This document shows positions 1 through 11,388 of a DNA stretch of 64,000 nucleotides, in pieces. This stretch comes from Adiantum capillus-veneris (Eukaryota; Streptophyta; Polypodiopsida; Polypodiales; Pteridaceae), in NCBI GenBank assembly GCA_014529385.2, contig CM043971.1:83061340-83125339 (forward strand), in the 5' to 3' direction. A model generated the notes under the pieces. It saw only the letters and a program-made list of their open reading frames with translations. It made no database searches and was not told where the DNA came from. The stretch's first letter is position 1, and each line of letters begins with the position of its first letter. Position numbers and translations under genes: made by a program.

Positions 1-9
1 AGCCAAGAC

Positions 10-2157
10 ATGCATGCCATGGGTCCACGGTCCGGGCCGAGCATGCTTAGCCGCTTGAAGGAAACCTTTAGTAGAGCCACTCGCTTCGAACATGGAGCTA
101 ACGATGTAAATGAGGGGGGTGGGAAAGTAAATTCTCCATTCATGACCAACGTAGACCCTATGCTCTTAGAGAGTGTGCACGTGAATACTCCATTCACTGC
201 ACCCCCTGACTCTTGAGAGTTATTTTCCTCCGAGGTCATATTACCTGATGGTAGAAGCCTTGCCGAAGTGCAAGAGGTTGAACAATATATCATTGAGGCT
301 AGAGAAAAGGAAATTGAGAGCTTACGTAAGGCGGAGCAACGAAGCTAGTTAAAAGCGAAAGCTCCTATGTCAATATCATTGCTAGGAGAGCAATCGCGTG
401 CTCTTGAATTAGCAACCACTAATGGTCAACCCATAGAGAGCCACATTGCATCTAGTTCAAAGGACACCCCTAACACCTCAAGCCTAGATGGAGCGTTCCT
501 AAATGAGAACTGGGAGTACGAACTACAAATGGAAACTTTAACCGACCTATACATAGGTCACACCTATCATGTGGGTTGGCTAGATATCCTACAATCCACA
601 ACAGGTGCTACTAGTGTGGAGGATCAACAACAAAGAGTTTGTGAGGTCATCCATAGGGTTATTGAGCTAGAAAGACAGAACGAGGGGATCCACATGCCTT
701 CAACGGGTCTCATGAGATTCTTGGATACAAGGGAGGGTGAACAACTAACCTTATCGCAAATGGAGACTCCCTCGGTAAGTCCGATGGATCCCCCATATGT
801 TGTTTTGCCAGGGGTCTCAGTGCAATATGAGCCCACCAGTGATAGCTTTACTTTTCCAAGTCTAGCTCATCTTTCCCTTGATGATGTCACGACTACCATG
901 CCTACCCCAATGATGCGCATGCCAAGAAACATGCCATGGACCTCATTTGTTAGTAAAGCACCACTACATGGTAGCTCAATGCCTGCAACAGTACCTACAA
1001 GTGTGTACCAATCGTATATACCTATAGGTCCTCGTACTCATGTAGTCCCTAACCCTCCCATTGTTTCAACTACCTATGCTCCACAACCACAATACCCAAG
1101 CTCTTATTTCCATGGGACGATACCGGCTAGCATTAGCATGTCACATCCGACGTCTGCTATGCCTAGGGCCACACATATGAACTTTGGACCGCCACATGGC
1201 ACAACACCGTACCAAACGTGGAATCCAAGGGCTTCCTATGCGCCAAGCCCAATGCCAATACCTACTCCACATGTAGTCTCTAGAGCGCCTTCACCCACGG
1301 TGCCTGCTCACTTAGGTGACTTGGCAACATTTGCTCAAGCTATCGATCGATCTATTGCTGCGAATTTGCGTAACACACCTGATAGAGAACCTAGAAGTAA
1401 GGCAGTACAAATAGCCAAGCTCACACAAAAATTTAGTGGAGATGGGGATGTGAGAAAGCATATCGAAGTGTTTGAACAAATATGTGATTCTCTAGGAGAA
1501 CACAATGACCTGCATAAGAGTAATTCTTTAAGCCTAACCTTAAGTGGAAAGGCTGGGGATTGGTATAGAACCCTAAGGGTGGAAGAAAAAACGATTTACC
1601 CTACTCTTAGGAGATTGCTCTTGAAAGAATACATACAAGAGGGAGTGCTTTGGGGTGTAGCCTCTCAGCTCTAGAAAGCCCAACAAGAGGAAGGAGAGTC
1701 GGTGAGAGACTTTATTAGTTGCTTGAAGCATTTGAATTCTCGTTGTAATCCAAATGAGCGCTTTAATAATAATAAATTGCCTGATAGATTCATTAGGGGA
1801 TTACGACATGAAGATATCTACAATGGCCTAGTCATTAGAGGTATCACCACTTGGGAAGCAGTAACCACCAATGCGATCCAATTGGAGGATAATTTAATGA
1901 TTTAAGGAGAAAGAGTGTCTATTGAGCCTAAATCTATTAGCTCGCAAGCATCGGGGCATCAACCAATGACCCTAAAGCCTATTGCTAAGGAGCCAAAGAT
2001 ATCTGAGATGACTTTAGCAGATCTCACCAAGGCCATTCAAGAGAGTCTTAGAGACAATCGTGCTCCACAAAACAATCAACGTATCCAAGAAGGGAGCAAA
2101 GGTGCTCAATATGCTATGGACCGCATAGTACCAGTGAATTTCCTACTTTTAGAGTAA
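10..2157 (+). pseudogene. gag: gag polyprotein of Ty3 remnant 1 (broken)
   Basis: Gag packages element RNA into cytoplasmic virus-like particles. The reading frame is interrupted by stops near 214, 346, 1672 and 1903, and the longest open stretch is 367-1674. The N-terminal half is rich in Pro, Thr, Ser and Met (about residues 150-310 of that stretch) and looks disordered. A capsid-like segment follows at 1400-1870, containing KFSGDGDVRKHIEVFEQ, LSGKAGDWY and ESVRDFISCLKHLNSRCN. These match the Retrotrans_gag pattern (substrate-contact helix, then a WY motif, then a Phe/Leu-rich helix). The frame shifts before the first zinc knuckle. I regard it as non-functional. Confidence 0.75.
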
Positions 2158-2171
2158 AATTCAATGGGAAC

Positions 2172-2782
2172 TGTAATGCTTGTGGGAGGTATGGTCATCA
2201 AGCTAAGGATTGCATAGTATTTAAGCGCGCGATGGCTATTAGACCAACCTTAGCATGGACAGACACACCTCGAGTGCCTATGCATTGATGCCGGCCCCAC
2301 CTCTTGAACAAACGTCACAACACATGGTCCCTAGGACCCAAAATGTTGTTCAAACAACACCCTTACCACCTCCAGTGCTAGGACTTCAACCACCACATCC
2401 AAGAATCACTTCTGTGAATCAAGTGGGTTGTGAGTCATCCATTGCTTGTTTGTAAGACTGTGAGGAAGATATAGACCCTAATATTGCCTATGGGATGGAT
2501 GCACTTGAAGAAAGTCTACAATACTACATGGAGGACTATTGGGGACAAGTCAAACCTGTCTATCAAGTATCTTCTCTTGTTGCAAGAGACTAAAGTATCA
2601 ATTACACTGCTAAGAGACCACCTCTTCAATGCTATGAGTGTGGAGGTCCACATCGTGTGACCGAGTGTCCTATTAGTCTACAAAAGAACACCACAATAAT
2701 GCAAACCAATCAAGCGAGCACGTCTACAATGCCGATACTCATGTGTAATCGATGTGGCATAGATCATTTGATTGCCCAATGT
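2172..2782 (+). pseudogene. Nucleocapsid region with three zinc knuckles
   Basis: Three CCHC-type knuckles are visible. The first, 2172-2213, reads CNACGRYGHQAKDC and is a perfect CX2CX4HX4C. The second (2630-2668, CYECGGPHRVTEC) and third (2744-2782, CNRCGIDHLIAQC) are one residue short, CX2CX3HX4C. Knuckles bind genomic RNA in retroelement nucleocapsids. Knuckle 1 lies in a different frame from knuckles 2 and 3, so at least one frameshift separates them. The shared one-residue contraction in knuckles 2 and 3 suggests they arose by duplication. Confidence 0.7.
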
Positions 2783-3088
2783 CCAAATAATCCAAATGCA
2801 CCGAAGATCACGCCATTAAACTTGATTGAGGTTACCGAGGAGTCATCACAAAGTACACCTGTGGTACCAATAAACATACTCACACGATCGATGCTCCAAA
2901 AACAAAATTATATTCTTGAGGGTAGAGACACGGCATCAATTGGCCAATCTTAGATAAAGAAGAAAACACAAAGAAAGAGATCGCAAAGAGCAGCGAAGTT
3001 AGACCCTAGTTCAAAGACCAACATAGGGATTGGTGACGACCCCGTATTTATAAACGACGCTGAAGAGGATTCTGATTCAGGTGAAACC

Positions 3089-3658
3089 ATGGAGACCAAA
3101 ATGACCACTAAGATAGAAACCAACAAGGAAGATCTTCATGAGCCACAATGGCCAAGATCCAAGAAGAAGATAAGAACTTATACAAACCCTACAGAGGAGA
3201 TCAAGCGAGTCCAACAATTAAGGATTTTGGTAGAAGATACCCAAAGGGATCTAGAACCAGCACCTAGGCAGATCCAGATTACAGACACCGTGTTTCCTAT
3301 GCAACAAAAACCTCACCAAGTCCATAGACCCTTAGCCAGACCCTTAGCCATACCTAGTGTCATCCAAGAAGAAAGTGACTTAAAGTCATGGGAAAGTGAG
3401 CGTACTCACTTCTTGATGGAAAGAATGTTTACAGAAGGACTACCTGATCCTATCGAAGAAATGGAGATCCCATCTTCCCCACATCAAGGGACTGAAGTGC
3501 AAAAGGTGCCATTAAACATTGCCAAATTGATGGATTTCATGTGTTTGGAAGTTAGAACCACCATCATGTCCAAACTATATAAAGACCCTGAGCTAGTCTC
3601 AGCTCTTCGAGCCTTCCTCAATGAAGAACTAAAGTTTGGGCTACCACAATTTTTATAG
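3089..3658 (+). pseudogene. Charged linker between nucleocapsid and protease
   Basis: An open stretch of 189 codons, rich in Lys, Glu, Gln and Pro, lies in the same frame as knuckles 2 and 3. No domain is recognised. Its position between the knuckles and the retropepsin region suggests a spacer of the gag-pol polyprotein. A tandem dipeptide-scale repeat (PLARPLA, near 3330) is visible. Confidence 0.45.
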
Positions 3659-3776
3659 ATGGATGAAGCTGGGAAGATGCCAATAGAGGAGGAACACTTA
3701 GATCCACAACCCAACCGAGATGAGAACCTTGTGGTAGAAATACGTGTTAACAAGTTGGGACATATACTTTGAGGGT

Positions 3777-4343
3777 GATGAATCCCATGCTTCCATCCCA
3801 ATCACTACTAAGGGATTAACTGTGAAGGAAATCCTTGATGGTGGCCTTGGGGTTATCATTGTGACTAAAAATTGATGGGAAAATATGGGAAGACCTCACC
3901 TTGCAACCACAACCATAGTAGTGAAGATGGGCAATGGGTCTATTGTTAAACCTATTGGGATGATAGAATATCTCAAGATCAAGGTCTTTGGACATGAAAT
4001 AAGAGTTACCTTCATTGTTATGGATTTCTCCAAGCACACTATGGCATATGAGATGATCTTAGGACGTCCTTTCATGAGGGAAGCAAAAATGGTGCATGAC
4101 TGGTCTAAAAACCATGTCTACTTGCAGTTCCAAGATTCTGTCATTCGAGTGGATCTTGTAACTGGTCGAGCACATCCCCTAGGAAACAGGTTTATAATTG
4201 ATCATAGATATGACACCACAGTTCACTCGGCCCCATTGCAGTATTGTTACATGTGTAAAGCGGACACTGATGTTGGGGAAGATTATCTCTGGCACCCAAA
4301 AATCCTACAAAATCATTTGCATCTCACATGTGATTGTCAATGA
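3777..4343 (+). pseudogene. Retropepsin-like protease of Ty3 remnant 1
   Basis: The region reads as an aspartic protease of the gag-pol polyprotein. Near 3833 the sequence LDGGLGVIIVTKN matches the active-site turn of retropepsins, with DGG in place of DTG/DSG, and a TGA stop follows immediately. The open part (3885-4343) continues with VVKMGNGSIVKPIGMIEYLKI, FIVMDF and MILGRPFMREAKMVHDW. These correspond to the flap and the conserved ILGRPWL-like C-terminal motif. The element ends here and a PLE fragment begins, so no RT domain follows. Confidence 0.65.
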
Positions 4344-4791
4344 ATCAAAGATGCACAAAGATCCCATTAAAGAACACCTATAGGTATATGGATGATATTA
4401 TTAGCATACTAATATATCTTTTCACAATGAAATCACATCAATCTATCTTTACAATTTTTGAACTTCTCAATTTTGCTACACAGCCCCTACAATGGCAACT
4501 TTAACATCTGTTTCAATTGGAAAAGCGATAACCTAAGAATATCCACTGCAGAGTTTATAAAAAAGAGAAGTAATCGACCACATAAAGCTGCACTAAATTC
4601 TTGTATAAGTATTCCTCTTCTGATAGCTTCATAGCTTGGGAGGATATGAATCGCTTCATTAGTAAATATTGCCTTAATGGTTTTTAAAGAGATGACCTAA
4701 TTAATACTATCACAAAAGCTATTTCATGTAATGACTGGCCTGAATTGAGAATTAATTGAACTAATCTCATCACATTAATTAGGCAGTATGT

Positions 4792-4830
4792 CCACACTCA
4801 ATGTGCTTCCTGTCAACTCATTGAGTATGG
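4792..4830 (+). promoter_or_regulatory. PLE 3'-terminal stem-loop, copy 1
   Basis: Arms CCACACTCAATG (4792-4803) and CATTGAGTATGG (4819-4830) pair at 11 of 12 positions, 20 bases before the CA tract. The same stem recurs at 28654-28691 and, inverted, at 51119-51157. It probably belongs to the 3' UTR recognised by the element's RT. That role is inferred from its position and its conservation. Confidence 0.55.
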
Positions 4831-4847
4831 TGCTTGGGAAAGGGCGA

Positions 4848-4850
<3 letters not shown>

Positions 4851-4920
<70 letters not shown>
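4851..4920. repeat. (CA)n microsatellite, about 70 bp
   Basis: Uninterrupted CA dinucleotides directly follow the PLE 3' end. All large CA tracts in this window lie at PLE unit ends or joins. Confidence 0.95.
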
Positions 4921-4923
<3 letters not shown>

Positions 4924-5184
4924 ATCATTGTCAATCTGTTATAAATGTTTTTGACTTGTCCTACAAATTGAAGAAAAAATATACATCTCAATTTTTTTCT
5001 ATTACCATAGCTTGTGCATTAAAGAACCTCCCTTTACAACCATAAACACTTTACCCTTTAAAAACTACTACTCTTTTATGCCATGTCGAGGATGGTTGGC
5101 CATTAAAACACTACATTAGGGACTATTAGAGCTAAAATGTTCCCCCTCTGGGTGAACTCCCTATATGCACCTTTTTAAGCTTAA
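4921..5184. other. Unassigned spacer before the copia element
   Basis: AT-rich sequence without a convincing gene. Part of it (from about 5050) may be the diverged 5' half of the copia LTR. The homology to the 3' LTR is weak here, so I set no border. Confidence 0.4.
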
Positions 5185-5312
5185 GATAGAGAACAAAGAA
5201 AGGGGGCACACAATTGTTGGTCGCTCTCCCCTTCAACCTGTGTGCGTGGCTTTGGTGGTGTGTGTGCGTATTCTTCTTTCGCCTCCGCTGTGCTCTCGGC
5301 TCCTCTCCTTCA
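5185..5312 (+). repeat. 5' LTR of copia element (3' portion)
   Basis: From AAGATAGAGAACAAAG to the terminal CTCTCCTTCA, this matches the 3' LTR at about 16157-16295. Differences are a GCTCTCG insertion and scattered substitutions. The upstream half is too diverged to place the TG start confidently; the expected start is around 5050-5090. Confidence 0.75.
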
Positions 5313-5314
5313 TC

Positions 5315-5326
5315 TGGTATCAGAGT
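5315..5326 (+). promoter_or_regulatory. Primer binding site, initiator-Met tRNA type
   Basis: TGGTATCAGAGT starts two bases after the LTR end and is complementary to the 3' end of plant initiator tRNA-Met (TGGTATCAGAGC). It primes minus-strand synthesis. Confidence 0.85.
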
Positions 5327-6456
5327 GACCATTCCCAAAATCGCTTTCGCATGCGTACACACTTTCAAGAGTGCAAACAGGGTTCCGACTTTGGCATCGA
5401 CAAATTCAGCATTTCGAGAGCGTTCCCAGGAGGCGCCTTGAGATTTTACCCCCTTTTGGAGCCATTCGTGCCATCAAAAACCTCATTCGAGCTACGATTC
5501 AGGAGCTGAATTTTTCAGCCCTCTTTTGATAGTTTGTACTGCAGAGCTTCTATAGCAATTACAAGTACCTTTGTCGCAGTCCTTCCATCTTCGAGAGCCC
5601 ATGGATCATTCGGGAGTGTGTAGCCTCTTTTGGACTGGCCTCATACACACACATAGAGTGGGAGTTTGAGGGCATTGTCTTCTTTGGCTACAGGTACAGA
5701 TACAGGTACATGTACATAGAGCGGCTTGGTTAGCTTCCTCTACACTTCTCGGCCTCGATCTTGGCTTTGGCTACAACACCGGCATCAACTCACAGGCTAC
5801 AAGTTTTAGTGCTTGCAATATTCTGGTTCCAGTGGGAGCAATTTTTTATGCGTACACGCATATGTTGGAACTTTTGATAGTGTTTGAGCTCTTTTGAGAG
5901 CAGTTCGACTCCTCGCAGGGATATTTCTTTGCATGCACATGCGTTTGGTGCCTGTTTGAGCGTCATGACAGACTTGTATGTCTTTGTGGATACTACCATT
6001 GTACGCTTTTGTGGAGCCATCTTTTGGCTAGTGCAGCCTTCCCAGCCATTTTTGAGACTTGGTCTAGATGATAGCCATTTCTGAGACTTGGCTATACGTT
6101 TTTTTGCATAACCTACGTTGTTGAGGGTCGATAGCGTGAGTTTTTTATTGAGCTGGGGTATTCTCAAATGTAGAGATACCTTCGGTGATACAGGTAGCTG
6201 GAGCGTCCCTTACGAGGCCTCACCATATGACATGTGTAGAGTGGTATAGGTGCTTTTGACGCCAAGTTGGCGCAGTTTGATAGTTTATGCGCCTTGATTG
6301 ATCTCTATACATTGTGCTTTTGAGAGGCATTGCCCTCTTATATGCTTTGAGAGTGACATACTTGGTCATTTTGTCTTGTATTTTGGTTGACATAGTTCCA
6401 AATACAAAGGAGACTCTGCCAAAATTTTCCCAGAATCTTTTGGTAGTTTTGTCACC
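5327..6456 (+). other. Copia leader, noncoding
   Basis: About 1.1 kb between the primer site and the first ATG of the gag remnant. No coherent ORF was recognised. It is T-rich and contains a short ACAGGTACAGATACAGGTACATGTACA repeat-like stretch in two parts near 5690-5720. Long leaders are common in plant retroelements. Confidence 0.5.
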
Positions 6457-6657
6457 ATGTCTACTAGCAAAGACCGAGACATTTATGACATAAAGAACTT
6501 TGATGGCACTAATTTTCAGCTAGACGTCTTGATGACTCCCTTTTGTGAGCACTGTCAATATGGAAAGAAAACACGGACACATCGTACACATTCTTTTGAC
6601 AAAGAAAGAAAACCCTTAGAGTTTGTGCACAGTGATTTATGTGGGCCTATGCCTTAG
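6457..6657 (+). pseudogene. Fused gag start and integrase zinc-finger end
   Basis: The 66-codon ORF begins as a copia gag, with MSTSKDRDIYDIKNFDGTNFQ, the typical N-terminal 'F-D-G-x-N-F/Y' signature. It then jumps into the integrase HHCC region with FCEHCQYGKKTRTH and the segment LEFVHSDLCGPMP just before the catalytic core. The rest of gag, its zinc knuckle, the protease and the two His of the integrase finger are missing. The junction is near 6525. This is an internal deletion that keeps the reading frame, so a short hybrid peptide would still be encoded. Confidence 0.8.
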
Positions 6658-7255
6658 TAAATCCCATGGTGGTGCGTCCTATTATGTTACATTCATTGAC
6701 GATACAATATGGCATGTTTGGGTCTACGCCATGAAATCTAAAGATGAAACCTTTTCTTGCTTTAAGAAGTTCTTATCTAGTGTTGAAACTCAGTCTGAAC
6801 ATAAGTTGAAAGCTTTGCGCTCAGACAATGGTGGCGAATATGTCTCCAAAGTGTTTACAGACTTCTGTTCAAGTAGGGGAATTAAGCGTGAGTTTACAAA
6901 TCCTTATACCCCTGCACAAAATGGTGTTGTGGAACAAATAAATAGGCCCATCCAAGAGCACATTATGTGTATGCTATCATAGGCTAATTTGCCGCAAGCG
7001 CTTTGGGCTGAAGCATTGTACACCGTCGTGTACTTGATCAATAGATCACCACATGCTTCATTACAGTTTTGTGTACCTTTGGAGTTATGGTCAAGACATA
7101 AATTGTCTTATGAAAAACTCCACACATTTGGTTGTGAAGCTTATGCACATGTACCCAAGGAGTTGTATGCTAAGCTAGATCCTAAGTCCAGGAAATGCAT
7201 CTTCATTGGCTACGGTGTAGATGGTCAATTTGGCTATCGTTTATGGGATTCGTAA
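6623..7255 (+). pseudogene. Integrase catalytic core and C-terminal region (copia)
   Basis: Integrase inserts element cDNA into chromosomes. The DDE triad is visible: Asp in YYVTFIDD (near 6695), Asp in LRSDNGGEY (near 6825), and Glu in NGVVEQINR (near 6930). A TAG stop at 6980-6982 splits the ORF, which resumes as LPQALWAEALYTVVYLINR and ends with the copia-specific FGCEAYAHVPKE and CIFIGYGVDGQFGYRLWD. It overlaps the gag-integrase fusion in another frame, which shows a frameshift near 6650. It is non-functional, although all three catalytic residues remain. Confidence 0.85.
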
Positions 7256-7473
7256 AGTCGATCAGTGATCCATAGTAGTGATGTTGTCTTTAATGAGACT
7301 AAGATGCACAGACAACTAGTGAAAGAGGTTGAATTCTGGAAAGTGATGTTTTTCAATGTATCATCTCCTGTCCAGACATCTCCCGAGCCACTTACTACAT
7401 AGGCTAGTACGAGTTCTGATTAGCCATGGATATTTAAAAGAGTCTCCATCCGCCAAAAAGTTTTGTTCCACGT

Positions 7474-7730
7474 GTGGATTTTGGTTTGTTGACAGATAGT
7501 GGTGAGCCTTCTTGTTACAAAGAGGCTATGCTAGCCAATGATAAGGTTCAATGGGAACATGCTATGAAGAGGGAACTCTCCAGTATTACAAAGAACAAAA
7601 CATGGGAACTTGTTCCATTGCCAAAAGGTAGGAAAGCATTGCCTTGTAAATGGGTTTACAAGAAGAAGATTGACAATTACAAAGCTGGTTTAGTGGCCAA
7701 AGGTTTCAAGCAAGAATATGGTGTTGATTT
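7474..7730 (+). pseudogene. Copia reverse transcriptase, N-terminal part
   Basis: The segment includes EAMLANDKVQWEHAMKREL, ITKNKTWELVPLPKGRKAL, CKWVYKKK and AGLVAKGFKQEYGVDF, the standard start of copia RT. A few residues of the usual DGSVDRYKARLVAKG stretch are missing. The domain is cut by the LINE inside GVDF and resumes at 14665. Confidence 0.85.
7716..7730. repeat. Target-site duplication of the LINE, left copy
   Basis: ATATGGTGTTGATTT, identical to 14665-14679. The 3' Ts merge with the poly(T), so the border may vary by a few bases. Confidence 0.9.
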
Positions 7731-7968
7731 TTTTTTTCCGAGAAAAAGATCCTTCTATTAGTTAATGAAAATTGCCCATAGGGCTACATCCACCTCTGCA
7801 GGAGAGGGCTACAACAAGCATGATGGGGAGACTCTCCCAATGAAAAAACAACATATATACAATGGGGCTAAATCAAGAGATGGGAGGAGGGAAGAGCCAC
7901 ACAGGTGGACAATAGTGCCATCTGAGCACCCCCTGGACCATGGTGTAGAAAGGCCCAGGGTGCCAGAG

Positions 7969-9383
7969 TCAAAGAAAAGCCTCGCGGCGCTCCCGCATGC
8001 GGTCGGAGCTGCCCTGTAGTCCCTCAAGCTGTCCTCTAAGAGTATGGATCAGCTCTAGCCAAAAGTCACGAACAGTCTCTGCTGGTGGCACAGGGCAAGC
8101 CTCAAAGATGCGAAAACAGCGGGCCCGCCAGATGAACCAGAGAGCTAGGCCGCTGATGAGCTCCCAACACTCCTCTCTCTCACTGCACCACTCCTGTGGA
8201 GTAAGATCTGTAGCAGGCTGGAGTGTAGGTCGCCGCCCCTGTATCACTATCATCCTGCTGGTGGAAGATAGCTCAAACTGAAGTGCCGGCCCGTGAGGGT
8301 GGACCAAGCCGCTGCCCCCCAAGTGTACTATCGAGCCGTGGAGAGGGCAGGCATCAACCGAAGAACTCGTAGCCACACCTGCTGGGCCGAGTGACAGTCC
8401 CAAAGATAGTGACGCTGACTCTCCACCAACTGGTCACAGGCTGTACATGCGGCCGAGAGACCACTATGCACAAGCCAGCTCCCTACTGCTGTGGCTCTGT
8501 GTGCAACAAATCACTGGAACAAAGTGACGCACCTCGGCTGTCTGGAATCCCATAGCCTCTGCCAAAAAGCTGCCAAGAACTCGACTGTGAAGCCCTCCTC
8601 CTGCCAATGACGTGCTGCAGCGGGGCGGGCCTCTCTCTGTGCTGCAAGTATATGACGTCCAAGCCGAACAGTGTACTGAAAGAAAGGGACTCCTGGGAGG
8701 TTTGCAGAAGAGAAAGGGTCCCTCCATAGCCACTCACCAGGATCCCACTATACTCGTGCCAGTGGACAGCACTCCCAAGCCCATAGCCTCCAGTGTCCTG
8801 TCTCAAGAGCTGCTGGGTCAGGGTCTATGAAGCAAGTCCTCCCACAGATGCCCACAACTCGGATCCTTTGGAAACAGCACTTTGCTACCTGCAGGGCCTC
8901 TACTGTAACTCACTGTAATCGTCCCCCACCCTGAAGCTCGAAGAACAGGGCTGAGATAGTCTCTGAACAAGCCCTAACTGAAATGAGAACCTCCAATCGT
9001 GTGAAGGCTCCCATCCATCGGGGTGCTACTGGCTCGAGAGGCGTGAGCCACTCAGCTGGAACTGACTCTAAGATGTCCTGACACATGCACTGAACCCCTC
9101 TCATGCCCTGTAGCTGGACAACCTGCACCTTCTCTGACAAACCTGTGAACTCTAGCCAGTCACCTAGAGAGCGCGCTGGACCTGCTGCCATGGGACCCCA
9201 GGAAACATGAGGCCTACTCCCAACCAAGTGGCCTCTCTGAGTGCTAACCATGGGGTTCCAGACGAGGGGCTGCCGTAGGTGCTCCTCCGTGCACGTCGGC
9301 TGTCTCTGCTCTAGGCCATGCCGTAAGAGCTCGCAAGAACGAAGCAAACTCACAGCAAATCGGTCCTCAAGTCTCCTGCTCAA
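7969..9383 (-). pseudogene. LINE ORF2 C-terminal region with zf-RVT domain
   Basis: Fragments 9383-8910, 8806-8483 and 8403-7969 continue ORF2 in changing frames. Near 8460-8360 the minus strand reads CTACDQLVESQRHYLWDCHSAQQVW, quoted here in parts as CDQLVESQRHYLWDC and HSAQQVW. This is the zf-RVT finger common at the end of plant LINE ORF2. The tail contains ALWFIWRARCFRIFE, also typical. The finger is thought to contact nucleic acid. Several frameshifts make it non-functional. Confidence 0.75.
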
Positions 9384-9605
9384 ACCAACTCAGCACAACT
9401 CTGTAAAGATCCATCTGGTCAAAGGTTGCCAAGGGCCTCCTGACTGAGGCACCCTGGCACGAAGCCTCTGCAGCAAGAACTCCTTCCAGGGCTCCTCGCC
9501 TGGAAGAAGTCCTCTGACGACGAACTTCCCAAGAAGGGCTCTGCTCTATTGAGCTTGATCAATGATCCCAAGCCCTCCCTGAGAACAAGGAAGTGTGATG
9601 ACCGA

Positions 9606-11103
9606 TCAAGCCACCTTGGCTTGGGAAATCTGAGTGTCGTGACCTGACCAAAGGATGTTCCTGATCACCCTCTCTACCTGGCTGATACAAGAACTCGAGA
9701 AGATCCAGCAGGAAGTGATGTACCAAATAGTCGCCAACAACACCTGGGTGGCAACTACTACTCTACCAGCCAACGAAAGTCGTGCTGAGCTCCAATGTAA
9801 CAGCTTTCTCCTGATGGACAGGAGAAGAGGAGCAATCTGTTGCTCGGGGGACAAATCCAAACCAACCTGACAACCAAAGTATCGATCTGCAGTCCCTGGA
9901 GGAATCCACCTGAAACCCTCTCCTGGCATCCAATCTGGCACAGGAGCACTGCCAACCGAGAAAGCCACTGTCTTTCTCCAGTTGATCAGTGCGCCCGATG
10001 CACAGCAGAAGGTCTCCAAAGCCCGCCCACATCTGTGTAAATTGGCCTCCTGGCCCTCTAAGTACAAGGCCGAGTTGTCGGCAAACTCAGCGTCCAGAAG
10101 CTCATCTCCCCATATAGGGAGTGCTAAGCCCCTCAAACCAACCTGCTGTGACACCAAAAATCTGCTCATCGCCTCCGCATAGAACAGAAAGAGAAAGGGG
10201 GCAAGAGGACAACCCTGTCTGACTGATCGTGTGAGCATGAAGCGCTCACCTCTACCTCCTGCCAAAAGCACCTAACTGTGAGCCTATCTATACAAAGCTG
10301 ACACCCCTCTGATCCAAGCATCTGAAAAGCCCATCATGTGAAGCGTGCCCTCTAGAAAGTCCCAGTCAACTCTGTCGTATGCCTTCTCAAAATCGAGAAG
10401 AAGAATCACAAGGTCCTCTCCACGGAGACGTGCTAGGGTAGAAGCCTCCCAGAAAGTGAAGATGTTGTCAAGGATACTGCATTCCTTGACAAAACCTGTC
10501 TGAGTCCCATGTATAAGGCTCTCCAAAAGTGGCAGAATCCTCAAACTCAGAGCCTTGGCAAGAATTTTGTAGGCTGAGTTGAGGATGGTGATGGGGCGCC
10601 ACTGTCGAATCTCATCCAAGGAGCCACCCTCCTTTGGAATGAGGTAAATCAGGCCCTCACTCATGCTATCCGGCATCACTCCTGTGTGCAGAATGTACTG
10701 AAAGGCACTACAAAGATCTGGGCGAAGCAGGTCCCAGTACTCCAAGAAGAAGCTGGGAGTCAGCCCATGGGAGTCAGCCCATCCTCACCTGGACAGCTAC
10801 GACGAGGGAGGGCCCTAAGAGCCGTGTGCACTCCTCAAGCTGAAGAGGTATCTCTAGCCTCTGGCGCATCTCCTCAGTCACAAGACAAGGCATCTGTTCC
10901 CAAACCTGCTCCCTACATGCATCTTGTCTCTTTGACTGGGGCTCAGCCGACAGTAACTCACGGTAAAAGTCAGTAGCAACTGCACGCATATCCTCGGGCT
11001 CACAAACAACTGACCCATCTGGTCTCCTCAACTGATTGACCTTGGCATGCGAGTGCCGAGGTCCCACTGTCTCAAAAAAAGCACCTGTCACTCTGTCACC
11101 CAC
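9606..11103 (-). pseudogene. LINE ORF2 reverse transcriptase
   Basis: The pieces 11103-10774, 10745-10284 and 10271-9606 give, in order, an RT linker and then PDSMSEGLIYLIPKEGG, IRQWRPITILNSAYKILAKAL, GTQTGFVKECSILDNIF and LLDFEKAYDRVDWDFL. After a stop comes TRSVRQGCPLAPFLFLFYAEAMSRFL, then the catalytic loop AEFADNSALYLEG. The usual FADD is FADN here, so the second catalytic Asp is lost and RT would be inactive. Thumb sequence RKLLHWSSARLSLAGRVVV follows. Confidence 0.9.
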
Positions 11104-11388
11104 CTGAGTTGACTGAGATGCCTGTCGGTGAAAGGCAAACGCGCCTCACCTCTCCTCTTCGCAAGCAAGCTCCTGTCGAGCCTGTTGTAATTGCTCCCCC
11201 AACCATGGACTGTCTGGATGCTGCTCCTGCATCCTCTGTAGTGAAGCAATGCCTCATCTGAGACGCTGCTCCTCCTCTCTCGCTGCAGGCCGTCGAGCCA
11301 GAGACTCCTGTAGAAAAAAGTGGCTAAGCTGAGCTAGGCCTAAGGCCACTCTGTTTGCAGGTAGAGCCTGGCTGTCCATGCCCTCTGC

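Larger units (their letters stand above)
1..4345 (+). mobile_element. Ty3/gypsy retrotransposon remnant 1 (gag to protease)
   Basis: A degenerate Ty3/gypsy internal region that enters from the left edge of the window. It contains a gag-like domain, three zinc knuckles, a long charged linker and a retropepsin-like region, in the normal gag-protease order. No reverse transcriptase, RNase H, integrase or LTR follows, because the sequence passes directly into a Penelope-like 3' fragment at about 4.36 kb. Frame 1 can be read from 10 to 2157 with only four in-frame stops (near 214, 346, 1672 and 1903), so the copy is moderately old. The layout of a large gag followed by several knuckles and a non-standard protease resembles non-chromoviral lineages, but without RT this is a guess. 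Confidence 0.8.
4364..4920 (+). mobile_element. Penelope-like element, 3' terminal fragment with (CA)n tail
   Basis: This fragment aligns with the end of the PLE at 28.1-28.8 kb. It opens with TYRYMDDIISIL (4369-4404), the RT catalytic motif with both aspartates present. Near 4560 comes FIKKRSNRPHKAALNSCIS, the C-terminal RT motif also seen at about 28.4 kb. The terminal stem at 4792-4830 and the CA tract 4851-4920 complete the 3' end. RT of PLEs is related to telomerase and copies its RNA at a nicked target. The sequence between the motifs is frameshifted. It sits directly against the Ty3 protease remnant, so it probably inserted there or was joined by deletion. Confidence 0.7.

Noticed and set aside
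7997-8281. Plus-strand ORFs across the LINE (for example 7997-8281, 13474-13842)
   Set aside because: Shadows of the minus-strand ORF1/ORF2 with no domain.
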